Shown in pieces: positions 51,601 to 64,000 of a stretch of 64,000 bases of DNA. The translations under genes were made by a program, and so were the position numbers. Positions within the stretch are counted from its first letter, which is position 1; the number at the start of each line of letters is the position of its first letter. The DNA comes from Imbricaverruca yamaguchii (Eukaryota > Arthropoda > Thecostraca > Neoverrucidae): contig JAOTOL010001206.1 in the NCBI GenBank assembly GCA_034440575.1, positions 231,001 through 295,000 of the forward strand, given 5' to 3'. Below the pieces are notes generated by a model. That model was not told the origin of the DNA, searched no databases, and worked only from the letters and a program-made list of their open reading frames with translations.

Positions 51601-51985
51601 CGACACTGGCCAAGGATTGTATACTAGTCTACAATCCTTGACACTGGCTGTCTTCCCAAAATAGCCAGCAAACACCAATGAATATATGTTGTGTCAACAA
51701 AATTCCATAAGCAGAATCCTAACTACATATCAAGAACTTTTATGAACTAAGCCCAAAAAAGTCATATATTTCATAGCAAATAATCGCATTGAATCAACAA
51801 ATCTTTTAAGAAAAATATGTCTATCAAAATAACACATCTTATGTACCTTTTTGGGCGTCACCAAGATAAAAATAAAAGGTTGTTGAAATTGGATAATTTC
51901 CCAAGATTAGAGACAAAATCCCAAGATCCCAAGATTGAGGCTCATTTCCCAAGATATTTGGAAATTTCCCAAGGTTCGGCAACGC
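48623..51985 (-). mobile_element. hAT-superfamily DNA transposon, inactive; ends inferred
   Basis: A minus-strand transposase remnant sits between ends that look like hAT termini. Left: CAGTGCTACCGAGACGG. Right, inverted: GTTGCCGAACCTTGGGAAAT. Both flanks are rich in the word TTCCCAAGAT (48648-48700 and 51897-51975), as expected of subterminal transposase-binding motifs. The exact tips and the 8-bp target duplication could not be confirmed. Confidence 0.6.
49096..51120 (-). pseudogene. hAT transposase, disrupted
   Basis: The main frame (49732-51120, 462 codons) has a BED-type zinc finger at residues about 31-58 (CRCRPCRCTF then HAESAAHK), the first catalytic aspartate in FNIMLDESTD (D165), the second in GTDN (D229), the CICH motif at 257-260 and the RW motif at 319-320. 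A TGA at about 49732 stops it. The same frame continues with LDALAFLGDLCRQIMKR, then frameshifts lead to FPLLTELTADLM and finally to ERVFSTMNRVK near 49340, the C-terminal dimerisation region with the catalytic glutamate. Intact, it would cut and paste the element; a stop plus frameshifts make it inactive. Confidence 0.88.
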
Positions 51986-52416
51986 GTCTGCTAGCTGTTC
52001 AAATCCGATGAGCTTTTTGAAATCGAATATTTTTTTTCAGTTTGGCTCCCCATGCCAGAATTTGTATCCACCCCTATGCACGAAGTTAATGATCACTGCG
52101 TCACAACGTGCTGCTACTTCGTGCGGCGGTGGTGTGGTAGTACGTGCAGTCAGCACAGACGGTCCATCGCAGCAGACGGTCGATTCGGCCCCGGTTCTGC
52201 CGGCTGCTGACGAGTCGCCGAACGCTACTGACCCCGGATTTGCGGGCTACCAGAGTGGCTGTCTGCTTCAGGAGCTAGCACTCGCTCACGTCTGAATGGT
52301 CCTGTGATGGAATGAATAGTCGCTCATCTGCCATGTAACATGACCTTTTGACAAGACCGAGAGGCAGTTCAGCGTCCGAAAGAACGGGGGCGGTTCGCGT
52401 TTCGTCGACGCACGAG
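51986..52416. other. Intron 1, no gene recognised
   Basis: A short GC-rich frame at 52080-52290 has no recognisable family. Confidence 0.5.
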
Positions 52417-52736
52417 CTCAATTATATCGTATGGGCAGCGTCCGTACGGTAATGATCACCATCTCAATTCGATCGTATGGGCAGCGTCTGTGCGGTAATG
52501 ATCGCCGTCTCAGTTTGACCATAGCGACAACGTCCAAGAGGTCATGATCGCCATCTCAGTTTGGTCGTATGGGCAGCGTCTGTGGGGTGATCATCGCCGT
52601 CTCTGTTTTGTCATATATGGAACATGTGTGAGGCCATGATCGTCGCCTCAGTTTAGCCATATATGAGGTCCGTGATGGCATTATCGCTGTCTCAGTTTGA
52701 CCACATATGGAGCGTCCGTCAGGTCATGATCGCCGT
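52417..52736. repeat. 46-bp tandem repeat, 7 copies
   Basis: Units starting CTCAGTTTGACC or variants and ending ATGATCGCCGT recur every 46 bp (one of 44). Confidence 0.92.
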
Positions 52737-55700
52737 CAATCCGGCAATGTTGCATTCTGGAAAGCTCTCACGAACGCCGACGTCTTCCCGGGAAGTTGCC
52801 TGGTTGGGCTCGACAATGCCAAATTGCACTCTGAAATATTCATCTCGCTTGTGTTTCCTCTTCCGTAGTTCTACTTGGCACTGCCTTAAGTGAGGATGTC
52901 GTTCACAGGCCTGTCTTCTGTGCTTGGGCAGAAGACATGGTTCAGCTCCTGGTTGATTATCGCGCATGCTTGAACCGAATCAGCTAATAAAGTAGCTGGA
53001 GTGATAAATAATGACGCTTGCCACGTTACCGTCCGTTTCCCGCTTGGATTGAACTTTGCTGAAGAAGCTAGTCTATTTTCGATAAAGCAGTTGCGGTAAC
53101 GACTGATAGCTTCATCTGTTATCGCTGTGAAGTCGGACAGCAATGGTGTACAATGTGCGATGGTGGTTATGCCATACACCTTTTTGTGTCCAATTTCGTC
53201 GCATGCGCATCAATTTCAGCGATAAGCCCATCCATTTTTTAAAGAGTTTGGCATAGTGCATCTAATTTATCAATCACAGCTCCACCTTCGGCCCAGCAGC
53301 ATTAATTTTGGAAATAGCGCAACCTGTTTCGACAGAACTGTATTCCAATTCAGATTTGCAGTGAAAATTTCGGCGGCATGTGTGGATGATTCAGTGTTAG
53401 TACGATGAATTTCGGGGAAGGGGAAAGATGGGCAATCATCAATGCTCATCAGTCTGGGTACTTCCTGCCGGCCTGCGCAACCCGTGAAAAATTATTGATT
53501 AAGTGACTGTCGCCCACGGACTAGGTGACTTTGATGTGCAACCTGGGCTCTAACGTGTAAGTGCACGGCACGTGCCGTTCATTGCCAGCACCTCGCTGTT
53601 CGTACCCTTCGCTGCAAGAAGTTCATGAGGAATTAATGACATTTTCAAATACATGTTCTTTGTATATCTGGATATTTATACATATGCACCAGTTCAAAGT
53701 GCATACGGTTTCAACATAGCAAGCAATGCCTTTTTACACAACGGAGAAATACATATTGTTTAATAAGAGACCAAATTTTAACGTTGTATCCACAAAATGC
53801 GATAGCAGCCAGTGGGGCCATTAGCGGCCTTAGATATTACTCAGATATATAACGATGATGGGGAGGGGGTTAAAAACCAACCCCTAGTCCGTAGTGTTCG
53901 GTTCAAGTTGACTAATCAGAATGCCAGAGGTGAAAAAAGTGTCTAGCTTGTCACCTGCAGAATGTCGAACACAACCAGGCTGTCACATGTTGATAGTTCA
54001 CATTAAGGTATGCATGTACTTGAGCGCGAAATATCGACCATGCCGCTGAAATGGAACAAAGAAGAACGCTTTAGTCCATATATGATCTCAAATTTGTTCA
54101 ATTATATACGGTCTTCAATTATTAATTAATGTCAAATTACAACACACACTATAAGCTAATCTTGCTTCTATGGTACGTATCCATCAATATCCATCTATGG
54201 TGCATATTATTGTGGTTTAATGTACTCAGAATATGTTGTGCACACATTTTACTTAGCAAAGCAAAACCACAGGTTAAGCTAGCTTTTATTGTGAAAATAT
54301 GCTCAATGTATGTCAGACAAAAATATTTTTTTTAAAAAGATCAGACCAGGTTAGATATTTTAACATTTTTATTATTGACACCCACAAATTGTGCCTATAT
54401 TGAAGAAACAATTTAAAAGGAGGTATGGTAAACCAGGCCAGACTACTTTAGAAATAAAACAATAATAGTATGTTATTTTGCTTTCTAACTAAAAATAAGC
54501 ATTTCCGAGGGGAATCGATGGTCACATCATCCTAATCATGCGAATACACATGGTATTACAATATGCTGTTCTCCAAATCGAATGACTCATTGAAAATGAA
54601 ATTCACCAATACAAATTGAATTCCCTTGTACAATAAGGAAGTCAATATTGCACCAATATCAAGGGCAGAGTGTCATAGATCATATTTTGCATTAGTTTCA
54701 AGTAATTTATTTTTTTAAACCTCTTCTTCAATGCAGCAAGTTCTGCTTATGGCAAAACATGGTCTCTGACACAAATAAATAAAACCCGTGGAAGTGACCA
54801 GATGAAATTATTAAAATAAAGGCTCATATTGGAAGAACCAAAACATTTGTTGTCATGATAAGGATTACAGAAGTCTGCAGTGTGGGGAAAATGGCTGAAA
54901 GAATATGTTAGACCGAGGAACGAGAAAAGTGTTACTTCGGTCAGGTATGACCAAGGCTGGGTTTATGTCTTGGAATTCTGGAACTGGAGAGGAAAATTAT
55001 GTGGCATTACAAGTTGGCATAGAACAGAGGACTTTGAGGACTTTTCTTCTAATCTGAATCCTAGATTATGGAGAGGAAAACTGTGTTGCATTCCAAGTTG
55101 GAGAATGATGAGATTTGTTTGTCATCAAAAAAACTATCGAACTTTTCACGGCCATGCTCCGTGTTTAATGCTCCCATGATCATGACCAAACATAAAGGAG
55201 ATCGCAGTCATTGTCAGACTCAATTCCTCTTTTGGACGAATGGAGTAGAAGACTTCCTGGAGATAAAATAATTTTTTTTTTTTTCGCGGCAAACATCAAA
55301 GACAAGACCATATTTGCAATACTTGTCATGACTCTCGTCTTTCAGAGACGAAACACCACCTACGCAAACATACACAAGTTCAGTTTCAACAGCGCTTTGA
55401 TACTTATTAGGTAGATACGTGCACACTGAAACCAGCTTTGAAAACAAATTGCGCCGGAAAACGGAACTGTTGCGTCGGATTCAGTCGCTGGAAGGTGACA
55501 GGATACTGTTCCGCCAGTCCGCCGCTTGAGATTGCCGAAAGTGACGCCTGGTAACGGTTGCAGGCATCGACGATTGCAACAAAAGTATGAATAAAACAAA
55601 AGTGATGGATAAAATCCGAAGGACTTGTGAGCATCATAAAGAGTGGGGCTATCCGCACGTACAACTTTCTCCACGAATTGTCATTCGACACTGGTGTAGA

Positions 55701-57069
55701 GACAGTGGAAAGCGGAGCCTTTTTCACGGACTGAAACACGTGCAGCCCGTGTCACGATGACTGCGCCCGCACACTCTGCAGCCACTGATCGTCAATTTGA
55801 AAATTACAGTCAGTACATGGGGCCATGATGTTAAGGTGACGGCAAGTCGCTAAGTTCAGCCGTGTCCGAGAACCAGTCCAAATCGTGTAAAACGCCCAAA
55901 AACATCGTTTCCATTTCCGCACCCCTCTCGCGTGCACGTGGCGCGTGACTCGGAAACGGTTGCCACAACGATATTGACAATTGTCGTGACAATACTGAGG
56001 TGTTGGTTTGGTGTCAATCGGTCAATTGTTTGTCGAGATATTGCAGTTTGAATCAGGTCGATGGGGAGCGCTAAAATTGGTGATTTTCCGAACGCAAAAT
56101 CTCCGTTTTACATACTATTCTTATGGACGACCGGTCATTCACCGGACTTCCGTTCTCAAGACCTCGGTGACGTACACGCGCAACACGTTGACCCGACCGC
56201 AACGAAATTGTGCCAGACAGATAGCCAACATTTGGAGCTTTCACGTGATGTCAGCCATATCTCGTTACCTGCGATGTGAGCCGTGCCAAACGCCACAAGC
56301 TGCGCTGGAAAACGGAACTGTTGCGTCGGCCTCAATCTCTGGACGGCGACGGGACAGTTCGTAGGTGATAGGCTTACCACGGCAATGTTAAAACCTATGG
56401 ACTTTACCACGAGTGGTATAGTTTTTTTCAGCCCCCCCCCCCCCCCCTGTCTCCTCGATCATAGCTACTAAATTGCTTCTGTACGCTTCTGATACATGCA
56501 CTGAAACAAGATGAGTACGTATATGTCTGTATGGTTAGAAAATACAAATTGACTGGGTATGTTAAGAGGAAAAGTGGCCCGATGATAATTACAATCCATA
56601 CGCAATGATAAGATGGTGCCGTAGGTTGGCACCACAACCGGAGATATTTTTCATATATCTGTCACCCACGCTCGTGGCCGAGTAGCCGTTTTTTTTTGTT
56701 CACCTCTGCAGAATACGTAAGCCGTTATCGTAAAAAGCGAACTGGCATTGGAGGTAATACGCAGATGCATTTATAATGACCAACCTATTAATTCTTTAAC
56801 CTTAATTTGTGCGTCGAATTTGATGGTAAACAGCCGAAATCGGTTGTTGCCATGCAGACACAAACCCACATGCCGAATATCATGCTCATTTCACCGAATT
56901 ATAATGCACTATGCCGAAATTAATTGCACTTCTTTAATGCACGCTGCCCGGCCGGATTTCTACGTGTTGTGTCGGATTCGGACGCAACGTTCTGAAACGC
57001 AGAAATTGGATGCGTTTAATCCTGAAATCCGTGCAGTTTGTATATACTTCCACGCAAAAACGTATAGAT
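52737..57069. other. Intron 1, AT-rich, no confident gene
   Basis: A ~60-bp block at 55450-55513 (GGAAAACGGAACTGTTGCGT and following) recurs at 56308-56362. 54960-55110 has a two-fold repeat of TGGAGAGGAAAA. A poly(C) run lies at about 56433-56448. No recognised domains. Confidence 0.45.
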
Positions 57070-57207
57070 GTGACGGTGAGGGGATCACCACTGTGAGAAG
57101 CGCTATAGTTGTGACAGTGAGGGGATCACCACTGTGGAGGAGCGCTATAGTTGTGACGATAAAGGGATCACCACTGTGGAGGAGCGCTATAGCTGTGGCG
57201 GTAAGGG
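57070..57207. repeat. 41-42-bp tandem repeat, about 3.3 copies
   Basis: Units starting GTGACGGTGAGGGGATCACC recur at 57070, 57111, 57153 and 57195. The last unit runs straight into a SINE. Confidence 0.9.
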
Positions 57208-57336
57208 GATCAGGTTGTGGGTTCGAGTCTCACCTGTCGCTACTCTTCGCCCGCGACCAATCGGCGTGAGAGATTGGCGGCGCTGCATATCTCAACGGTC
57301 GATGTGTCGGAAAGCCAATAACCAACCAACCAACCG
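57208..57336 (+). mobile_element. tRNA-derived SINE, copy 1, 5'-truncated
   Basis: Begins just before the B box (GGTTCGAGTCTC) and shares the body CTACTCTTCGCCCGCGACC and AACGGTCGATGTGTCG with copies at 60574 and 62111. It ends in (AACC)n. The A box and 5' half are absent. Confidence 0.85.
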
Positions 57337-59320
<1,984 letters not shown>

Positions 59321-60343
59321 GTGCAAACGTACACGCATGCATGAACCTGCTTTTGATCACAAAGTCAGTCGCAATTGAGCCACAAAGCAGCCGTTGTAGC
59401 TACAAGTGACAATAACTTTTGCTATATACTGGCCTAACATCGTGACTTTTGAGCACGAAGTTAGGATTCACGAAGTTGGGAGGCGTGCAACATTGAGACG
59501 TTTAGCACTATTGTCACGATGCAAAAGGAATAACACGAATACGGCGAACATCACAACGCTACTAACACGGTCACCATCATGGTAGTTAATATAGCTGTCG
59601 CGCTATAATTGGAAGCGCATCAGCGACACAAGTACATTCATAAAGTGGAAAAAGCACACATAAAGAGACGCCTTTGGCTACTACCAAGTAGTGGATGACG
59701 AAAACGCCAAAGAAAACAGCTGGAGCTTGCTCCATGGGCTCGAAGCAACTGGAAATGGACGATGTCAATGTTGCAACGTTCTTAAAAACGTGTGATGTCG
59801 CAAATCACGAAGCTAAGGATTCCACGCGTTGCCAACCTTTACCTACTCTACGAATACCTATCCTGTTGATCTTTTACCATTTAACTTTGCATATGGTAAA
59901 AGCCAGCTTGTGTCTCACTAGCAAACACAAAAGAGGTATGGTTAATTACACATTAGATCCATAGCTGCTCATTATCTACATGCTTTTGCAGGGCTTGCAT
60001 AATATTCTGCTCTGGTACCCTCCCATGACCTTGATGACTTGCACGCAAATATAAACCCCAGTGTCCATTGATCTGGCGCGTTCACTTTGAGTTGAACTAG
60101 GCACAACGTAAATAACCTGCTGGTTTTTTTTTATCCGAAGGCCGTCAATCTACGAGCGACTGCCAGCGACTTTTTCGCCTTGCCTGGCCTTGTAGATTCT
60201 TAACCCAATGACCAGATCCTGATCTGACCGCAACGGTTGATCTGCAGATCCAACACGAGATGGTGGGCTGGTGAATGTCCTCGACTGACCTGTGTGACGA
60301 CCATCTAGCATTAGCCAGTGGGTGGGTGACCTCATCGACTGAC
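59321..60343 (-). other. Intron 1 (right end), no other gene seen
   Basis: Nothing recognised up to the donor of exon 1. 60270-60350 contains two copies of TCGACTGACCTGTGTGACG, one of which includes the exon-1 donor. Confidence 0.55.
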
Positions 60344-60492
60344 CTGTGTGACGTCGGTCAGCTTGCTGCCGGCCATCCACCAGGTGATGACCGCCGGAGG
60401 TTGCGACCCGAACGTCTGACAGGTCAGCTGGTGTTGGCTGCCGGCCGACAGCGGCGCGTTCACGCCGAGGAACGTCACGCGTAGCGGCTTCA
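60344..60492 (-). CDS. Ig-superfamily adhesion gene, exon 1 of this window (first half of an Ig domain)
   Basis: A 149-nt exon. The acceptor is CTGTCTGTTGCTACAG before 60492 and the donor is GTCAGT at 60343-60338. It enters in phase 1 and leaves in phase 0. It encodes KPLRVTFLGVNAPLSAGS, then HQLTCQTFGSQPPA with the first Ig cysteine, and ITWWMAGSKL with the core tryptophan pair. The N-x-P-L-S-A-G, then C-x-x-x-G-S-x-P-P-A, then I-T-W-W series is the signature of an Ig domain in arthropod sidestep/nephrin-like proteins (often annotated nephrin, hemicentin or kirre-like). Exon 2 supplies the second cysteine. Earlier exons (signal peptide, first Ig domains) should lie beyond the right edge. An in-frame alternative acceptor exists 66 bp upstream. 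Confidence 0.87.
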
Positions 60493-60558
60493 CTGTAGCA
60501 ACAGACAGTGTGACGTCACACACGTTCACTCCGAGGAACGTCACGCGTAGCGGCTTCA
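60493..60558 (-). repeat. In-frame tandem duplicate of the exon-1 acceptor and first codons
   Basis: A 66-bp duplication: CTGTCTGTTGTGACAG then TGAAGCCGCTACGCGTGACG is repeated as CTGTCTGTTGCTACAG and the same codons. Use of the upstream acceptor would add 22 residues in frame without a stop (VKPLRVTFLGVN repeated). Confidence 0.88.
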
Positions 60559-60573
60559 CTGTCACAACAGACA

Positions 60574-60725
60574 GGGGACGAGTAATCTGGGGATAAGTTG
60601 CCCGTCTCACAATCGAAGCATTGTGGGTTCGAGTCTCACTTGTCGCTACTCTTCGCCCGCGACCAATCGGCGTGAGAGATTGGCGACGCTACATGACTCA
60701 ACGGTCGATGTGTTGTAAAAACCAG
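60574..60725 (+). mobile_element. tRNA-derived SINE, copy 2
   Basis: Starts GGGGACGAGTAATC, with B box GGTTCGAGTCTC and the shared body. Its tail is short and degenerate (AAAAACC). It lies 16 bp upstream of the duplicated exon-1 acceptor. Confidence 0.85.
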
Positions 60726-61266
60726 GACGTAACGCACAGTAAAACATACCCGAATTATCCCACTAGGAGACGACTAGAAGTTTACGACCGAAATGTAAGA
60801 GGTACGGGTGCCGCAGTACTGCCAGAGAAGCCGGTGACCGCTGCTCGGCCACCTGGTTACGAAATGCTCCAGGATATTGGAGCATGATCAACTAAATCTA
60901 TTCCAACGGGGTCATTTCGAGCCAATTCAGTTTCGTGGGTGAAGGACACTCATGTTCTGGACAACTTTTCGTCGGGTTACCTCGCAAGATAGTGTCAGGC
61001 AGTGATGCCGGCATCGGTTGTCTTAAACACTCAACAGTAAAAAAAAAAAAAACTATGGTACGGGAACACTCAGCGACTTCAAAAAGGTGCTTAAGCTCAG
61101 AATTGTGTGATCTGAATGGCAGATATGAACCATGGAATTTCCCCTGATGTATGTATTATTCCACATTTGTTCTCAGTTGGGGCCAGAATGCCTGCTATTA
61201 CTGTGACGACGTCCACAAAGACGAAGCATATGTGTGTTCAGTAACGTAGTAAGGATAGTAAGGATA
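60726..61266. other. No gene recognised
   Basis: Short frames only. Confidence 0.5.
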
Positions 61267-61490
61267 GGCCAGCCGGAGGGTACAGACCGCTCGACCTATT
61301 CAGGGTCTCTGACCTACACATAGCATCAGGGGCCAGCCGGAAGGTACAGACCGCTCGACCTCTTCAGGGTCTCTGACCTACACATAGCACCATAGGCCAG
61401 CCGGAGGGTACAGACCGCTCGACCTCTTCAGGGTCTCTGACCTACACATAGCATCAGGGGCCAGCCAGAAGGTACATACCGTGACATTGT
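61267..61490. repeat. 64-bp tandem repeat, 3.4 copies
   Basis: GGCCAGCCGGAGGGTACAGA units at 61267, 61331, 61395 and 61459, exact 64-bp period. Confidence 0.95.
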
Positions 61491-62098
61491 CCTGGCTGCT
61501 GACTGCATCTGCTGAGCTGACCGCACCAGGGTTCACGAGTCATCACTGTCCAACTGAGTCTACCAGTTGCAGCCACTGATTGGCTCCAGGACTTTGGGCA
61601 GCCCATGATCCCCGCAGTCTGAATACTGATAACCCCTGAACCTTCCGGATTCGTAATTGTCCAGGGTCCTGATCGATCTATGGCTTCACTAGCTACCTCA
61701 GTAGACCAGTCTCTGGGACTCTGACGAGACTGGAAGAACGTAAACGTCCCAGCATTTGTATGAGTTCTTGATCAGCAGCTTGGAACTTCCCACCCCTCTG
61801 GGATCCTCGAACGCCCTGGGATTCCCGGAAGACCGGAAGCTTAACGGCACTCCAGGAGGGGATGGTCTTCCTCATTGATCCTCCCTAATCTGTGCGACCG
61901 GTTTCTCGGATATTAAGCATGGAAAGAGGACAGCTATTTGCGACAAAGTTCAGAAAGATACCGTATTTTTTCCTGTTAGATTGACAAAGCCCTCGCTAAT
62001 TTAGATTCACCCTGTTATAAAATCTGCCATATGAGATAGCTAATCCTCAGATGCAGTCGGAAACACTGACAGAAGTAAAACACTGCGACTGGCCTTAC
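61491..62098. other. No gene recognised
   Basis: Short frames only; loosely repeated CCAGG/CCTGGG words. Confidence 0.45.
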
Positions 62099-62110
62099 AC
62101 CTATCGACCG

Positions 62111-62278
62111 ATCGGGGACGAGTAGCCTAGGGGTATGTTGCTCGTCTCACAATCGAGATGATGTGGGTTCGAGTCTCACCTGTCGCTACTCTTCGCCCGC
62201 GACCAATCGGCGTGAGAGATTTGCGACGCTACATGACTCAACGGTCGATGTGTCGTGAAACCAATAACCAACCAACCA
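62111..62278 (+). mobile_element. tRNA-derived SINE, copy 3, full length with target-site duplication
   Basis: A perfect 12-bp direct repeat ACCTATCGACCG flanks it at 62099-62110 and 62279-62290. The head is tRNA-like: A box TAGCCTAGGGG, an anticodon-like loop CTCACAA, and B box GGTTCGAGTCTC. A unique body follows, then an (AACC)n tail. RNA polymerase III would transcribe it from the A and B boxes; mobilisation would need a partner LINE. The intact flanking repeat suggests a recent insertion. Confidence 0.92.
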
Positions 62279-62290
62279 ACCTATCGACCG

Positions 62291-64000
62291 GTATCAATGA
62301 AACTACTGTAGTCAGGTGACCAACTCTAACGAACACCCAGTGTGGGCGCTGCATGACCTCTGCAGCCGATGCCCACACAATTAACTAACTTAATTAGTCC
62401 AAAACTCAGAAGTGAAAATCCAACACTGCCCGGCACCCTCTTGTACCAGATTTTGAGGAAAATTGGTATGTGGGGTTATCTCGTACCTTGAATGCACATG
62501 TGAAAATTTTGCTTTAGTTAGTTATTGGCGAAGATTGAGCTACTAACTCGGCCGTCTCTCCCCGTCCAAAATCGAGAGATGCGGTTTGATAACACGTGGC
62601 AGCGTGTTATCTGGCTTTGTGGGGATGTATGTCTTCTAATGTACTTATTCACCCCAAATATCCAGTTATCGATATAAGATAAAAGGCGCCTACTGGTGTC
62701 AGAAGTGGCCATTCGCCTGAACTGAACTGTAGTCGGCACCAGAAGCCTGTGCTTTTTTTGTGCTATATCCAGTAGTTTCGCTAAGTAGATGCTTCTCAAT
62801 TTCGTTTGCCGAGAACACTCCCTTAACATCTGTTAATGCTTGTATTACATAGAAAACAAGATCCGTTGGGATTCATGAGTGCAATGCATACACCATGGCT
62901 ACACAATCATTGTATATTTAGGATAAACATGTATCCAACTGAGGAATACGGAGGTACATCACTTCACAACCATGCCCGGTCAGATGTGCATCGAAGTATT
63001 GTTTGCATAAATGATGACATGGAAACGATTAAAACTTTTTTTGTTATCTGCCCTAATACAGATCAACACATAAATTTGCAAGTAGCTGCGGTAGCAAACC
63101 ATGTTGCTTCTGTGCACCAATTGTTTCTATCTCGTGCCTAGCTTGTCTTTGTCCTATCGTGACACTTGCATGGCACGTCCCTCGTCGTTCGACAATGCAT
63201 GCACCAAAACAGTCGTAACATCAGCAAGCGAGAACTTGTGAAATTGTTGTGTTCCTTTGACGGCGAGAGCTTCCGTAAAACGACCTGTAAGGCTCGCAGT
63301 GACCATCTCCGCCTCTTCCTTCGTGAAAAAAACACAATTGTGAGTCCTGGGACAAGCCTCACAATTTCTTGCAAACATCGCCAGCTCTCGGAACTCCCTT
63401 AGCCCTTAGGTGGCTCTGTTCATACCACAATATTCCTCCCAAGCCTCAAAAGGATCACAGTCCGGTCCGCTATAGCTCTAATAGGACCTCCCTACTCTTC
63501 AAGGTTTTCGGGCTGGCAATGACATTCTAGCTTTGGAATTGGCTCTCGTTATTCCTCACAACGATCGCTAGCCCTTAGGGACTCTTTAGATCTCAGGAGG
63601 CCCTATTCGGCTCATATGGATCCCTTCTAAGCCTCTTGAGCATCCCGGTCCAGTCTCCTCTGGAACTCAGTGACCATTTCCAATCGTCACGGATCCTCTC
63701 CAGTTATTAGGGGCCTTACCAGTTAGTGACAGTTAGTTATTTGGGTTTTAGGGCGCATCAACTGCAGTGGTTATACAGCGCCAGTTAGTGACAGTCTTTC
63801 TAGCTTCAAGAGCTCTGATATTGGCCCTCAGTATTCCCCACAATCATTTACCTAAGGACTCTTCTTAGCTCTCATGGAACTCTATTCGCCCGCAAGGGCC
63901 TTCTCATGCTGCTAGGGATACTTTCTAGTTATCGACACCTCTTGTGGCTTCAAGAGCATTCTATCTCTGATACTAACCCTGGGTATTCCTCACCTTTATT
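62291..64000. other. No confident gene; loosely repetitive right end
   Basis: 63154-63378 has a 74-codon minus-strand frame (NCVFFTKEEAEMV and VLVHALSNDEG) with gene-like composition but no family I know. 63400-64000 is an old, imperfect repeat with words such as TATTCCTCACAA, CCAGTTAGTGACAGT and TTCAAGAGC recurring. Confidence 0.4.

Noticed and set aside
62111..62185. Genuine tRNA gene
   Set aside because: A and B boxes are present but the acceptor stem does not pair and the same head is fused to a shared body and tail in other copies, so it is a SINE.

Overview
The window looks like arthropod nuclear DNA: sparse short exons in long introns, many mini- and microsatellites, and decayed transposons of several classes. 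The arthropod call rests mainly on an immunoglobulin (Ig) domain that reads like the sidestep/nephrin-like cell-adhesion proteins expanded in arthropods, and on the transposon families present. A crustacean or chelicerate fits the repeat load, but the species cannot be fixed from sequence alone. There is nothing prokaryotic and no CRISPR array.

The only host gene I can support runs on the minus strand through nearly the whole window. Three short GC-rich exons at 60344-60492, 32414-32561 and 10177-10319 splice together with matching phases (phase 0, then phase 1). They encode one complete Ig domain plus the first half of the next. The introns between them are about 27.8 kb and 22.1 kb. Almost everything else therefore lies inside, or flanks, the introns of one very long gene whose first and last exons are outside the window.

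From left to right: 3-5232 holds a broken copy of a repeated arthropod protein family, split by a minus-strand CR1-type LINE (748-4762) with an intact 1000-residue endonuclease/reverse transcriptase. 5935-10149 holds dispersed repeats and a run of minisatellites. 11523-14003 is an element with inverted ends. 15725-16700 is a 177-bp tandem repeat. 19380-24115 is a decayed I-clade LINE with RNase H. 30586-31517 is a TC/TA/TC microsatellite nearly 1 kb long. 31843-32407 is an array made from the edge of Ig exon 2. 34010-36318 is an element with long inverted repeats and a CR1 fragment inside. 38330-39493 and 43348-44755 are large minisatellites of 35 and 48 bp. 48623-51985 is a dead hAT transposon. 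52417-62278 carries more minisatellites and three copies of a tRNA-derived SINE.

The most unusual signal is local tandem duplication at the splice edges of the Ig gene. The acceptor end of exon 1 is duplicated in frame, and the donor end of exon 2 has been turned into a roughly 74-bp minisatellite with about eight extra copies, some keeping a usable-looking donor. Long reading frames over the simple repeats and over the 48-bp array are treated as artefacts of repeat composition.
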